Shown here in pieces: positions 33,314 to 43,853 of a DNA stretch of 64,000 bases (position 1 is the first letter of the stretch; each line of letters starts with the position of its first letter). Source of the stretch: Dechloromonas sp. ZY10 (GTDB lineage Bacteria; Pseudomonadota; Gammaproteobacteria; Burkholderiales; Rhodocyclaceae); NCBI RefSeq assembly GCF_041378895.1, contig NZ_CP144212.1, forward strand, positions 2,093,501-2,157,500, written 5' to 3'. Under the pieces are notes generated by a model. The model was not told the DNA's origin. It did not search any database and saw nothing but the letters and a program-made list of their open reading frames with translations. A program made the position numbers and the translations under genes.

Positions 33314-33464
33314 GGGAAAACTCGCGCAAAAACTTAAAGGCGGAATTGTAGTGCGAAGCAAGCAACTTGCTTTTCCGGATGCTTGACCATGAACCTCAAG
33401 CAAAGAGCCACGGTCGACAGACGGATACTGAGCCCCCCCTATCTCACCCCGGGGCAAGCCAAGG

Positions 33465-33470
33465 TAAAAT
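33465..33470 (+). promoter_or_regulatory. -10-like element of the ArsC-like/hslO operon
   Basis: TAAAAT in AAGGTAAAATCC lies 28 bp before the start codon at 33498. No clear -35. Confidence 0.35.
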
Positions 33471-33497
33471 CCTGCCTTTGCCCGAATTTCGATTCCC

Positions 33498-33854
33498 ATG
33501 AGCGTACCTCTCTGCCGTGCTTACGGCATCAAAAACTGCGACACGATGAAGAAGGCGCTGGCCTGGCTGGCTGAACACGGTGTGGCGCATGAGTTTGTCG
33601 ATTACAAGAAGGCCGGCGTGGTCGAAGCGCATCTGGCGGACTGGATGACACGGGCGGGGTGGGAAACCCTGCTCAACAAGCGCGGGTTGATGTGGAAGAA
33701 ATTGAGCGAGGCCGAGCGTGCCGATGTGGACGCGGCCAAGGCGGCGCAGCTGATGATCCAATATCCGGCGCTGATCAAACGGCCGGTACTGGATACCGGC
33801 AGCCAGTTGCTGGTCGGTTTTGCGCCTGAGGTCTATGCGGAGAAGTTGAAATGA
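33498..33854 (+). CDS. ArsC/Spx-family reductase-like protein (YffB type)
   Basis: A 118-residue thioredoxin-fold protein. The start MSVPLCRAYGIKNCDTMKKAL is typical of the YffB/Spx/MgsR branch, with the single active-site Cys at 14 in the GIKNCDT motif. RPVLD near residue 95 is the conserved substrate-side loop. Related proteins reduce arsenate or act as glutathione-dependent thiol enzymes, but the function of this branch is not settled. It overlaps the Hsp33 gene by four bases (ATGA), suggesting a shared role in thiol stress. Confidence 0.85.
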   Translation: MSVPLCRAYGIKNCDTMKKALAWLAEHGVAHEFVDYKKAGVVEAHLADWMTRAGWETLLNKRGLMWKKLSEAERADVDAAKAAQLMIQYPALIKRPVLDTGSQLLVGFAPEVYAEKLK

Positions 33855-34732
33855 GCGAGAGCACGGTTCGCCGTTTTTTGTTTGAGCATCTCGATATTCG
33901 GGGTGCCGTGGTGCATCTTGGCGATACTTGGCAGCAGATGCAGGAAGGTCGTAACTATCAGCCGACCGTGGCTCAACTGCTCGGTGAACTCGCGGCAGTG
34001 ACGGCCCTGATTGCGGCGCAGCTGAAGCAGCCGGGGCGGCTGACCTTCCAATTGCGCGGCGGCGGCCCGATCCAGATGCTGGTGATGGACTGCGACGAAC
34101 AGCTGCGCATGCGCGGCATGGCGCGCAGCAACCCGGTCGTGTTGCCAGCAGCCGCCTCCGAGCTGCTCGGCGCGCACCAGGGTGGCCAGTTGATGCTGAC
34201 GCTCGATCTGCCGACCGCCCGCCAGCCCTACCAGAGCTTTGTACCTCTGGTTGGCGACAGCATGGCAACGATTTTCGAACATTACCTGGAGCAATCCGAG
34301 CAGCAGCCATCGCGGCTGTTCCTGACGGCGAATTCGCAGTCCGCTGTGTGCCTGTTCCTGCAGAAGATGCCGGAAGCCGACCAGCGCGACCCGGATGGCT
34401 GGCACCGCATCACCCAGCTGGCCAGCACGGTCAAGACCCAGGAACTGCTTGAGCTGGATGCCGAAGCGCTGCTCTCCCGACTGTTCCACGAAGAAGTCAG
34501 CGGCGAGGGGATTCGCGTGTACGATGCACGCCCGGCCGTGTATTACTGTCCGGAAAACCGGGCCAAGGTGGCCGACATGATCCGCGGCCTGGGCCGTGCG
34601 GACGCCGAAACCCTGCTTGCTGAACATGGTGAGATCGTGATCGCCGACGAAATCTGCAATCGTGAGTACCGCTTCAGTGCCGAAGAAGTTGCCGCACTGT
34701 TTGCCGAAAGCGAAGGCCACAAGCTGAACTGA
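33851..34732 (+). CDS. hslO: Hsp33-family redox chaperonin with altered zinc site
   Basis: A 293-residue protein matching Hsp33 over its length: N-terminal core (RRFLFEHLDIRGAVVHL, QLLGELAAVTALIAAQLKQPG), linker and C-terminal redox switch. In characterised Hsp33 the switch binds Zn through C-x-C and C-x-x-C. Here the equivalent positions read C233-P-E235 and D266-E-I-C269, so two cysteines are replaced by acidic residues. Disulfide formation as in E. coli is unlikely; zinc or another trigger may still operate. It is followed after 11 bp by a sensor kinase. Cytoplasmic holdase for unfolded proteins under oxidative stress. Confidence 0.9.
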   Translation: MSESTVRRFLFEHLDIRGAVVHLGDTWQQMQEGRNYQPTVAQLLGELAAVTALIAAQLKQPGRLTFQLRGGGPIQMLVMDCDEQLRMRGMARSNPVVLPAAASELLGAHQGGQLMLTLDLPTARQPYQSFVPLVGDSMATIFEHYLEQSEQQPSRLFLTANSQSAVCLFLQKMPEADQRDPDGWHRITQLASTVKTQELLELDAEALLSRLFHEEVSGEGIRVYDARPAVYYCPENRAKVADMIRGLGRADAETLLAEHGEIVIADEICNREYRFSAEEVAALFAESEGHKLN

Positions 34733-34743
34733 ATCCCCGGCCA

Positions 34744-36114
34744 ATGACTGAACAGTCCCCCATTGTCGTCGCCCGCTGCAACGAACTGATCTACCGCAAC
34801 CAGTGGCTGGGGCAGATCGTTTCGATCGTCAATGCACTGCTTTTGAGCGTCATCGCCTGGCTTGTCGCACCCGCCGGGCTGGCGCCAGTCCATCTGCTCG
34901 GCTGGTTGCTGCTGGCCATCGCGACGGCCGGCCTGCGCCTGGGCATGGCCCGCCGCTTTCAGCAACTCGGCAGCGAGGTCCGGCAGGCCGATGCTACCGG
35001 CTGGCGCCGCCGTGCCCTGCTCGGTGCGCTGGCCAGTGGCTGCGTCTGGGCGGCAGGCGGCTTGCAGATGATGCTGGCTGGCGACACCGTACTGCAGATT
35101 TTTGTCGCTTTCGTGCTCGCGGGGATGGTCGCCGGTGCAGTGCCGGTGCTTGCCGCCGACCGCATCGTCTTTCGCTGCTATGCCTGGCCGGTAGTAGGCG
35201 CCGCGATCATCGGCGGAATTGGCGGCGAACCGCTGCAAATCGCCTATACGGCGATGGCGGCAGTATTCCTGCTGACCGCCACCCGGAGTGCCGACAATTT
35301 CCATGCCGTGCTGCACGACAGCATCCGTCTCGAACAGGAAAAAGCCGCGCTGGTCGATGGACTCGAAGCCGCACGAATCGAGGCTGAATCCTCGAACCGG
35401 ACCAAAACCGAATTCCTGGCCAACATCAGTCACGAGTTGCGTACCCCGATGAATGGCATCCTCGGGATGACCGAACTGCTGGCGCTGGAAGAACTGCCGC
35501 CCGAACAGCATGAAATGCTGGAGCACCTGCACGAAGCGGCTAGGCTGATGAACCGGCATGTCGACGCCCTGATCCTTCTCTCCAACCTGGAGGCCGGCCA
35601 GATCCAGCCTCGGTCGGCCCCCTTTGCCCTTGCTGAACTGGCGGAGGCAATTCTGGCCGGGCGACGGCTGCAGGCTACTGTCCGCCAGCTGCGGCTGATT
35701 GAAGAAATTGACCCAGCCTTGCCCGAGTTTCTTGAGTGCGATGCCGAGCAGCTGCGATCAGCCTTGCAACACCTGCTCGACAACGCGATCAAATTTACCG
35801 ATCACGGTGAAATCCGCGTTGCCATCCGTCTGCTCAGCCGGTCAACAGAGCAGGCCGTGGTTGAATTCAGCGTTGCCGATAACGGTCCCGGAATTGCCGC
35901 GCCGATCCTCCAGGCCTTGCGCAAAGGCCTGATGCTGCAGGCTGATGGCTCCTCGATAAGGCGCCATGGCGGCATCGGACTCGGCCTGCCTCTGGCCCGC
36001 AAGCTGATCCGTCTGCTCGGTGGCGAATTGCAGATCGACAGTGAGCCAGGGGTTGGCAGCCGCTTTCACTTCAGCCTTGCGCTGCCGCTCGGACAGGCTC
36101 CGGAACAAGCCTGA
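34744..36114 (+). CDS. Membrane sensor histidine kinase
   Basis: A 456-residue kinase. The N-terminal half has five to six membrane helices (about 22-42, 48-65, 90-112, 115-138, 145-160, 165-182) with no evident extracytoplasmic domain. A short coiled coil leads to HisKA with H230 in ISHELRTP and HATPase (D-N-G-P-G-I and G-G-I-G-L-G-L). It senses something in or near the membrane; the ligand is unknown. It lies 11 bp after hslO on the same strand, so co-transcription is likely. No response regulator gene is adjacent. Confidence 0.88.
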   Translation: MTEQSPIVVARCNELIYRNQWLGQIVSIVNALLLSVIAWLVAPAGLAPVHLLGWLLLAIATAGLRLGMARRFQQLGSEVRQADATGWRRRALLGALASGCVWAAGGLQMMLAGDTVLQIFVAFVLAGMVAGAVPVLAADRIVFRCYAWPVVGAAIIGGIGGEPLQIAYTAMAAVFLLTATRSADNFHAVLHDSIRLEQEKAALVDGLEAARIEAESSNRTKTEFLANISHELRTPMNGILGMTELLALEELPPEQHEMLEHLHEAARLMNRHVDALILLSNLEAGQIQPRSAPFALAELAEAILAGRRLQATVRQLRLIEEIDPALPEFLECDAEQLRSALQHLLDNAIKFTDHGEIRVAIRLLSRSTEQAVVEFSVADNGPGIAAPILQALRKGLMLQADGSSIRRHGGIGLGLPLARKLIRLLGGELQIDSEPGVGSRFHFSLALPLGQAPEQA

Positions 36115-36129
36115 CCGCACCACCGCCGC

Positions 36130-36651
36130 TTACCGCGGGTACTGGAACTCGACTCGCCGCAACTTGCTGCGGCAGGTCTCCTGGCGGCAGCCGGCAGGGG
36201 CCTTTTCGCTACCCACCGGGTAACGACGCAGCTGATTGCGACCAACCCCCAGGCTGCGCAAGGCATCGAATACCGCATCCACCCGCTGCTGCGCAATCGC
36301 CAGGTTATAGGCTGGACTACCGAGATCATCGGTATGGCCGACCAGAGTCACGCAGAGTTTTGGATCGGCCTTGAGGCGGGCTGCATGGGCGGCCAGCTTG
36401 GGCTGTTCTTCGCTATCGATGCGCGCCTCGCCGAGGGCAAAAAAAACATCCTCGTCACTGATCCCCGGAGCCGGCAACTGGACACTGCTTGCCTGGCGCA
36501 AAGCCAGCGGTCGCCCGCCATCGGCCGGCGCAACGTCGTTGCGCCCCTGCCAACGCTCAATCAGCGGCTGCGGGCCACCGGCACAACCAGCGAGCAACAG
36601 CACGGCGACCAGCAGCAGTGGCGACAACAGGATCGGAGAGTCAGGTTTCAT
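36130..36651 (-). CDS. OmpA-family lipoprotein
   Basis: A 173-residue protein with a signal peptide and lipobox LLAGC (C23). A C-terminal OmpA domain (about 65-170) carries VTLVGHTDDLGSPAYNLAIAQQRVDAV and a terminal RRVEF, the usual peptidoglycan-binding pattern. Two late cysteines (C-R-Q-E-T-C) may form a disulfide. It is likely attached to the outer membrane and binds the cell wall. Its start overlaps the stop of the FAD-linked oxidase by four bases, though the two functions are not obviously related. Confidence 0.88.
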   Translation of the reverse strand: MKPDSPILLSPLLLVAVLLLAGCAGGPQPLIERWQGRNDVAPADGGRPLALRQASSVQLPAPGISDEDVFFALGEARIDSEEQPKLAAHAARLKADPKLCVTLVGHTDDLGSPAYNLAIAQQRVDAVFDALRSLGVGRNQLRRYPVGSEKAPAGCRQETCRSKLRRVEFQYPR

Positions 36652-38105
36652 CGGTGTTCGGTGGAAGGCGGCAAAGCGGCCGGAAACGGGTCGGCAGCGG
36701 CGAACAGCTTGCCCGGATTCATCAGGCCCTGCGGATCAAAAGCCGCCTTGAGCCGGCGCATCAGCGCCAGTTCCAGCGACTCCTTGTAATGCTGCAATTC
36801 GCCGATTTTGAGCTGGCCGATGCCGTGCTCGGCGGAAATCGAGCCGGACAGCGCGTCGACCGTGTCATGGACGAGGCGATTGACCTGCGGCTGGGCGGCA
36901 AGGAAGGCGGCGTTGTCCTGGGCGTCGGCTTTCGACAGGTTGTAATGCAGGTTGCCGTCGCCGACATGGCCGAAGGCGACCACGCGGATGCCAGGAAAAG
37001 CTGCGGCCAATTCACCGTCGGCACGGCGCAAAAATTCGGGAATCGCCGAGACCGGTACCGCGATGTCGTGCTTGATGCTGACGCCTTCGATCTTCTGCGC
37101 TTCCGAGATGTTTTCGCGCAGCGCCCACAGCGCCTGCGCCTCGCGCTCCGACTGCGCCAGCACGCCGTCGGCGACCCGCCCGGCGGCGATCTGTGCCGCC
37201 AGCCAGTCTTCGACCGCTGCCGGCCCCGCGTCGGAAAACTCGGCGAGCACGTACCAGGGGCTGGCTGCCGTCGGCCGCCGGGTCTGCGGAATATGTTGCA
37301 AGACCAGCCCGAGCGCGACCTCGGAAATCAGCTCAAACGCGGTCAACTGCGCATTGAAGGCATTTTTCGCGGCCTGCAGCAGCGCCACGGCGGCGGCCGG
37401 ATCGGCGACGTTGAGCCAGCAGGTGCTCTGCCGCTGCGGCAGCGGAAACAGTTTGAGCACGGCGGCGGTGATGATCCCGAGCGTGCCTTCGGCGCCGATG
37501 AAGCAGTGCTTCAGGTCGTAGCCGGTATTGTCCTTGCGCAGCCCGCGCAGGCCGTTCCACACCTCGCCGTCGGGCAGCACCACTTCCAGCCCCAGCGTCA
37601 GTTCGCGGGTATTGCCGTAGCGCAGCACCTGCACGCCGCCGGCGTTGGTCGACAGGTTGCCGCCGATCTGGCAGCTGCCTTCGGAGGCCAGCGCCAGCGG
37701 GAACAGGCGGCCGGCGGCGCGCGCAGCGGCCTGAACTTCGGCCAGGGTGCAGCCGGCGCCGACACAAATCGTGTCGTTTTCGGCGTCGACCGTGAAAATG
37801 CGCTTGAGCCGCGCCAATGAGATAACGACAGCGTCACCGCCGGTATCCGGGGTTGCCGCGCCGCACAGGCTGGTGTTGCCGCCCTGCGGCAGCATCGGGA
37901 CGCCAGCCGCAGCGCAGGCCCGCACCACTGCCGCCACTTCGGCGGTATCGGCCGGGCGCACTACGCAGCGCGCCGCACCGCGATAACGCCCGCGCCAATC
38001 GGTGACGTAAGGTGCGACGTCGGCCGCCGCCGTCAGCACCTGCCCGGCACCAACGATGGCGACCAGCTCGGGGATCAGGTCAGACGACCTCGGCGTAGAG
38101 GTCAT
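36648..38105 (-). CDS. FAD-linked oxidase (D-lactate/glycolate dehydrogenase type)
   Basis: A 485-residue flavoprotein. The FAD_binding_4 (PCMH) domain (about 35-210) includes [12 protein letters not shown] and [23 protein letters not shown]-terminal FAD-oxidase domain (about 230-470) has [12 protein letters not shown] and [10 protein letters not shown]. These match the D-lactate, D-2-hydroxyglutarate and glycolate dehydrogenase family; the substrate cannot be decided here. It acts in the cytoplasm, handing electrons to a carrier. The chosen ATG (38105) overlaps the end of rimO by 26 bp; the longer frame inside rimO has no support. Confidence 0.87.
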   Translation of the reverse strand: MTSTPRSSDLIPELVAIVGAGQVLTAAADVAPYVTDWRGRYRGAARCVVRPADTAEVAAVVRACAAAGVPMLPQGGNTSLCGAATPDTGGDAVVISLARLKRIFTVDAENDTICVGAGCTLAEVQAAARAAGRLFPLALASEGSCQIGGNLSTNAGGVQVLRYGNTRELTLGLEVVLPDGEVWNGLRGLRKDNTGYDLKHCFIGAEGTLGIITAAVLKLFPLPQRQSTCWLNVADPAAAVALLQAAKNAFNAQLTAFELISEVALGLVLQHIPQTRRPTAASPWYVLAEFSDAGPAAVEDWLAAQIAAGRVADGVLAQSEREAQALWALRENISEAQKIEGVSIKHDIAVPVSAIPEFLRRADGELAAAFPGIRVVAFGHVGDGNLHYNLSKADAQDNAAFLAAQPQVNRLVHDTVDALSGSISAEHGIGQLKIGELQHYKESLELALMRRLKAAFDPQGLMNPGKLFAAADPFPAALPPSTEHR

Positions 38106-39393
38106 GGTGGTCGGCGTCGATGACCTTGACCTTGAGGAAGTCGCCCGGTTCGGCGTCGAAGTGGCCGTCGAGATAGACCAGGCCATCGATTTCCGGCGCG
38201 TCGGCCTTGGAACGGGCAATCGTGCCTTCCTCGTCGATTTCGTCGACCAGCACGTCGATCACGCTGTCGATCTTGGCCGCCAGCTTGTCGGCGGAAATAT
38301 CTTCCTGCACCTGCATCAGCCAGCGGCGGCGGTCTTCGCGCACGCTCTCCGGCAGCAGCAGGCCGAGCTCGTTAGCCGCCGCGCCTTCGACCGGCGAATA
38401 GGCAAAGGCACCGACGCGGTCGAGCTTCGCGTCTTCAAGGAACTGGATCAGCTGGTCGAAATCCTCGTCGGTTTCGCCGGGGAAGCCGGTGATGAAGGTC
38501 GAGCGGATCACGATTTCCGGGCAGATTTCGCGCCACTTGGCGATCCGCTCCAGGGTGTTCTCCGCCGAGGCTGGACGCTTCATCGCCTTGAGAATCTTCG
38601 GGCTGGCGTGCTGGAAAGGCACGTCGAGGTAAGGCAGGATCTTGCCTTCGGCCATCAGCGGGATCACGTCGTCGACCGAGGGATAGGGATAGACGTAGTG
38701 CAAGCGGACCCAGATGCCGAACTGCGCCAGCGCGTCGCAGAGTTCGCGCAGTCGGGTCTTGACCGGCTTGCCGCCCCAGAAACCGGTGCGGTATTTGACA
38801 TCGACGCCGTAGGCCGAGGTGTCCTGCGAGATGATCATGATTTCCTTGACCCCGGCGCGCGCCAGGTTCTCGGCTTCGGCCAGCACGTCGCCGACCGGAC
38901 GCGAGACCAGCGGCCCGCGCAGGCTGGGGATGATGCAGAAGGTACAGCTGTGGTTGCAGCCTTCGGAAATCTTCAGGTAGGCGTAGTGATCCGGGGTCAG
39001 GCGCACGCCCTGCGGCGGCACCAGATCGGAATACGGGTCGTGCGGCTTGGGCAGGTGCTGGTGCACGATGCCCATCACCTCGTCGGCAGCATGCGGGCCG
39101 GTGACGGCCAGCACCGACGGGTGGGTGCTCTTGACAATGTCGCCCTTGGCGCCGAGGCAGCCGGTGACGATCACCTTGCCGTTCTCGGACAGCGCCTCGC
39201 CAATCGCGTCGAGCGACTCCTCGACGGCGGCGTCGATGAAGCCGCAGGTATTGACGATCACCAGATCGGAATCGTGGTAGCTCGACGACAGCTGATAGCC
39301 TTCGGCGCGCAGCTTGGTCAGGATCAATTCGGTATCGGTCGAGGCCTTCGGGCAGCCCAGACTGACGATACCAACGGTCTTTTCAGTACTCAT
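38080..39393 (-). CDS. rimO: Ribosomal protein S12 methylthiotransferase
   Basis: A 437-residue radical-SAM enzyme that adds a methylthio group to an Asp of ribosomal protein S12. N-terminal UPF0004 domain cysteines C14, C50 and C79 hold one [4Fe-4S] cluster. Radical-SAM cysteines C146, C150 and C153 in [10 protein letters not shown] hold the other. Middle motifs ISQDTSAYG and [11 protein letters not shown] distinguish RimO from MiaB. A TRAM-like C-terminal domain is present. It ends 26 bp inside the next gene. Confidence 0.95.
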   Translation of the reverse strand: MSTEKTVGIVSLGCPKASTDTELILTKLRAEGYQLSSSYHDSDLVIVNTCGFIDAAVEESLDAIGEALSENGKVIVTGCLGAKGDIVKSTHPSVLAVTGPHAADEVMGIVHQHLPKPHDPYSDLVPPQGVRLTPDHYAYLKISEGCNHSCTFCIIPSLRGPLVSRPVGDVLAEAENLARAGVKEIMIISQDTSAYGVDVKYRTGFWGGKPVKTRLRELCDALAQFGIWVRLHYVYPYPSVDDVIPLMAEGKILPYLDVPFQHASPKILKAMKRPASAENTLERIAKWREICPEIVIRSTFITGFPGETDEDFDQLIQFLEDAKLDRVGAFAYSPVEGAAANELGLLLPESVREDRRRWLMQVQEDISADKLAAKIDSVIDVLVDEIDEEGTIARSKADAPEIDGLVYLDGHFDAEPGDFLKVKVIDADHHDLYAEVV

Positions 39394-39410
39394 AATCTTT
39401 ACTCAATCTC

Positions 39411-39893
39411 TCAATCGTTCTGCGGGTCGGCCGGCATGCCAGCACTTTGCCAGCGGGCGGCAGCGGAATCGTCGCTGTCGCGGGCATCGACCCAGCGACC
39501 GCCGTCCGGAGTGTCTTCCTTCTTCCAGAACGGCGCGCGGGTTTTCAGGTAGTCCATGATGAATTCGCAGGCGGCAAAGGCTTCGCCGCGATGCGCGCTG
39601 CTCACCGCGACCAGCACGATCTGGTCGCACGGTTTGAGCGGCCCGACGCGATGGATCACCAAAGCGTCGTAAATGTTCCAGCGTTGTTTGGCCTCGGCGA
39701 CGATGGCTTCCAGCGCCTTCTCGGTCATCCCCGGATAGTGTTCCAGGGTCATCGCCGAAACGCTGGCACCGTCGTTCAGGTCGCGCACCAGCCCGAGGAA
39801 GCTGGCGACGGCACCAATCCGCGCGTCGCCGGCGCGAAACACGGTCAACTCCGCACCGAGGTCAAAATCCGCCGTTTGTATCCGTACCGTCAC
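39411..39893 (-). CDS. moaE: Molybdopterin synthase catalytic (large) subunit
   Basis: A 160-residue MoaE protein that transfers sulfur from MoaD to cyclic pyranopterin, forming molybdopterin. Family motifs are visible: GAVASFLGLVRDLN, LEHYPGM, VIHRVGPLKPCDQIVLVAVSSAHRGEAF and the lysine-bearing LKTRAPFWKKE. The start is GTG 39893 without a clear ribosome site. No moaD or moaC gene is adjacent, so the pathway partners lie elsewhere. The gene lies 17 bp before rimO. Confidence 0.95.
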   Translation of the reverse strand: MTVRIQTADFDLGAELTVFRAGDARIGAVASFLGLVRDLNDGASVSAMTLEHYPGMTEKALEAIVAEAKQRWNIYDALVIHRVGPLKPCDQIVLVAVSSAHRGEAFAACEFIMDYLKTRAPFWKKEDTPDGGRWVDARDSDDSAAARWQSAGMPADPQND

Positions 39894-39974
39894 GTTTGTC
39901 GTTCGCTGTTAAAAGTTGATGCTCGGCTCCGGGTCGCTCGCCGCCAATCACGGACAGCGAACCACCCCGCAGGA

Positions 39975-41561
<1,587 letters not shown>

Positions 41562-41597
41562 GGCAAGTTCGGGCAGGAAGCGGGAAAAAACCCTGCA

Positions 41598-42320
41598 TTA
41601 TACCCCTGCCGGCAGCACCTCCTTGTAAAGTTCCCGACTGGCGCAAGCCAGCCAGGGCAGGGTCAGCGGCAACAAGGGCAACAGCAGTGCGCTGGTGATC
41701 AACAAGACGCCCAGCCAGGCGCCCCACAACAAGGACCAGGGCAGATTGCCAAAAACCAGACGAACGCTGGTCGCGACCGCCGCCACCAGACCGCAGCGGC
41801 GCTCGCAGAGGAGCGGCACGGCAAAGGCCGAAACGGCAAAGAGCAAGAGCGCGACGACCAAACCGGAAACCGCCGACCACAGCACAAAGCGCTCGACTCC
41901 GGCCGCCCCCCAGCTCAGCACCGGCTCGCCACCGACCATGTAGGCGTAGAGGATCGCCGCGTCGGTGACAAAGATCATGAACAGCAAGGCGCAAACCAGC
42001 GACAAAACCCATAGCGCGGGCGCTGCCGCGCGAAAACCGGCGAGTACCGCCCCCGCATCGGCCCGGCCGTCGCGCTCCCAGGCGGCGGCCATGCCAAAGA
42101 AACCGGCCAGGATTACCGGCCCGATCAGCATGAAAGCACCGGCCGCCGCCAGCATGAAGGGCAGCCAGCCCTGCCACAGCAGCAGACCGCCGATCAACGC
42201 GCCGCCCGCGACAAAGCACAGCGAATACAGAATGCCGACGCTGCGCGTCGCCGAGGCGACGACCCAGCCGCGCTGCAGGGCCTGGCGCAAACTCGCAGCA
42301 TTAAAAGGGCGAAGCATCAT
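41598..42320 (-). CDS. DUF2189-like integral membrane protein
   Basis: A 240-residue protein with six hydrophobic segments (about 28-50, 54-76, 98-125, 143-170, 190-208, 210-228). The N-terminal motif ALQRGWVVASATRSVGILYS and the following GLL...PFMLAAAGAFMLIGPV fit DUF2189 (BPSS1780-type) proteins of unknown function. The ATG at 42320 follows GGAGAG. It is monocistronic or in a loose run with prfC. No transport motif was recognised. Confidence 0.75.
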   Translation of the reverse strand: MMLRPFNAASLRQALQRGWVVASATRSVGILYSLCFVAGGALIGGLLLWQGWLPFMLAAAGAFMLIGPVILAGFFGMAAAWERDGRADAGAVLAGFRAAAPALWVLSLVCALLFMIFVTDAAILYAYMVGGEPVLSWGAAGVERFVLWSAVSGLVVALLLFAVSAFAVPLLCERRCGLVAAVATSVRLVFGNLPWSLLWGAWLGVLLITSALLLPLLPLTLPWLACASRELYKEVLPAGV

Positions 42321-42408
42321 CGAGGCGCTCTCCGGAAAAATCCCCCTGCAGTCGCAAGGGCAAAGGCGCAGCCTAGCGCCAGCCGCCGTCAGGCGACTGC
42401 GATGCAGA

Positions 42409-42792
42409 TCAATTTCCGGCGTTTTCGTCGCTGGTGGCGAGCAGCCGGGCGCACTCGTCCATGATCGCCTCGCCGATCTCGGAGTGATAGTTTCTATCCA
42501 GCGATTCCATCATTTCATGAGCGGTAAACAAGCCGGCCTCGCGCGACACGCTGCCGGCAACCTGACGCGCCAACATATCGGCCAGCTCGGCCAGTTGCTT
42601 GCGCTCGGCCTGCGCCAGGCTGCGCTGCGAGCGAGCCAGCCATTCGGCACAGAGGCTGGCGCCCTGATTCACGGTCAACCACTGTCCATGTTCATAAAAG
42701 GCAGTCAAGGCCTCGGCAACCAGCGCATAAATCAGCGCCAGACGGGTGCCCTTGTCTTCAGCAGGCAGGTGTTCGGTTTTTTTCAGCAGCAT
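42409..42792 (-). CDS. Hypothetical protein
   Basis: A 127-residue helical, acidic cytoplasmic protein (MLLKKTEHLPAEDKGTRL...). No signal peptide, membrane segment or catalytic motif. Motifs EALTAFYEHGQWL and FTAHEMMESLDRNYHSEIGEAIMDECA look like a helical bundle. I recognise no family. It stands alone between the DUF2189 gene and the metal-related genes. The codon pattern matches its neighbours, supporting a real gene. Confidence 0.65.
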   Translation of the reverse strand: MLLKKTEHLPAEDKGTRLALIYALVAEALTAFYEHGQWLTVNQGASLCAEWLARSQRSLAQAERKQLAELADMLARQVAGSVSREAGLFTAHEMMESLDRNYHSEIGEAIMDECARLLATSDENAGN

Positions 42793-42903
42793 GCGGCAGA
42801 CCGGAAGAGAAAGCGCGGCAGTATAGCGGCTGCCGCCGACTGGCGCAGCCGGCGGATCCAGGCCTCAACCCGGCCGGCTGCCGGCCGCCTGCCGCACTGT
42901 CGT

Positions 42904-43368
42904 TCAGCGATGACTGGCAAAGACCCGGCTGCTGCCGTCAAGGTTCACCAGCAGAACGTCGTAGGCATCGCGCCGGCCACCATAAGCCGGGCCGTCCATC
43001 CCCGGCGCGCCGACCGGCATGCCCGGTGCGGCGATCCCGAGCGCCTTGGGTTTTTCGCGCAGCAGGCGGCGGATATCGGCGGCTGGCACATGGCCTTCGA
43101 CCACGTAGTCGCCGACCTTGGCGGTATGGCAGGAGCCGTAACGCTCGGGCAGACCAAGGCGCTGGCGCGCTGCCTGGTTGCCCTGATTGAAGACGCGAAC
43201 GGCAAAGCCCTCGCGTTCCAGATAAGTGATCCAGTCCTGGCAGCAACCGCAATTCGGGTCTTTCCAGACGTCGACCGTGATTTTTTCGCTCGTGGCCAGC
43301 GCCGGCATCACGCAGCCGGCAAGCAGGCCGCCCAACAGGCGGCGGCGAACAGGTGAGAACAAGGACAT
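42904..43368 (-). CDS. DUF411 periplasmic metal-binding protein
   Basis: A 154-residue protein with a twin-Arg-rich signal (MSLFSPVRRRLLGGLLAGC...). The DUF411 motif D-P-N-C40-G-C42-C43-Q-D-W is followed by GSCHTAKVGDYVVEGHVPA and GMPVGAPGMDG, which together form the putative copper/metal site. DUF411 proteins often lie in copper or multimetal resistance loci, as here beside an RND efflux operon. The start at 43368 has GGGAG upstream; a longer frame to 43419 is unused. Confidence 0.85.
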   Translation of the reverse strand: MSLFSPVRRRLLGGLLAGCVMPALATSEKITVDVWKDPNCGCCQDWITYLEREGFAVRVFNQGNQAARQRLGLPERYGSCHTAKVGDYVVEGHVPAADIRRLLREKPKALGIAAPGMPVGAPGMDGPAYGGRRDAYDVLLVNLDGSSRVFASHR

Positions 43369-43445
43369 CGCATGACTCCCGACAAAATCCTGATCAAAAA
43401 TTGGCGGCGGCCGGTGCATACTGCGCAGCCGGCCGCCGCCCCGGC

Positions 43446-43829
43446 TTATTTGGCGACAGTGCGCGCCTGCAGCGGCTTCTTGCCCGGCAACTGCACCTGC
43501 AGCAGCAGCTTGGCACCGGCGACGTAGGCGCCCTGCCCGCTCAGCCGGTTATCGCCTGCCGGTTTGAGCTCGACATCGCTTTTTTCGGCACCGGCCAGGA
43601 TGCTCAGCTTGCCGCTGGCGCCGGCAGTCGCCACCGGTTTACCGTGATCGCTGACGTGGACCGTGATTTTCCCGTCCTTGCCGACGATTTCGAATTGCGC
43701 CTCGCCGGCCTCGGCAACGACGCCGCCAAATTGCGCCTGGCCGTGCTCGGCGTGGGCGTGAGCATCGCGCAGCGGCAGATTCAGGGCCAACAGCGCGGCA
43801 ACTACGGTCAACAGGGTTTTTGCATGCAT
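43446..43829 (-). CDS. Small periplasmic protein of the metal-efflux operon
   Basis: A 127-residue protein with a signal peptide (about 1-25) and HAHAEHGQAQFGG just after it, a likely metal-binding stretch. The rest is a beta-rich domain (FEIVGKDGKITVHVSDHGKPVATAGASGKLSI). No named family. The ATG has AAGGAG eight bases upstream. It is the last gene of the RND operon, 25 bp past the pump gene, and I infer a periplasmic metal-buffering or chaperone role. Confidence 0.7.
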   Translation of the reverse strand: MHAKTLLTVVAALLALNLPLRDAHAHAEHGQAQFGGVVAEAGEAQFEIVGKDGKITVHVSDHGKPVATAGASGKLSILAGAEKSDVELKPAGDNRLSGQGAYVAGAKLLLQVQLPGKKPLQARTVAK

Positions 43830-43853
43830 TTTCGGACTCCTTGAAAAAGTTGA

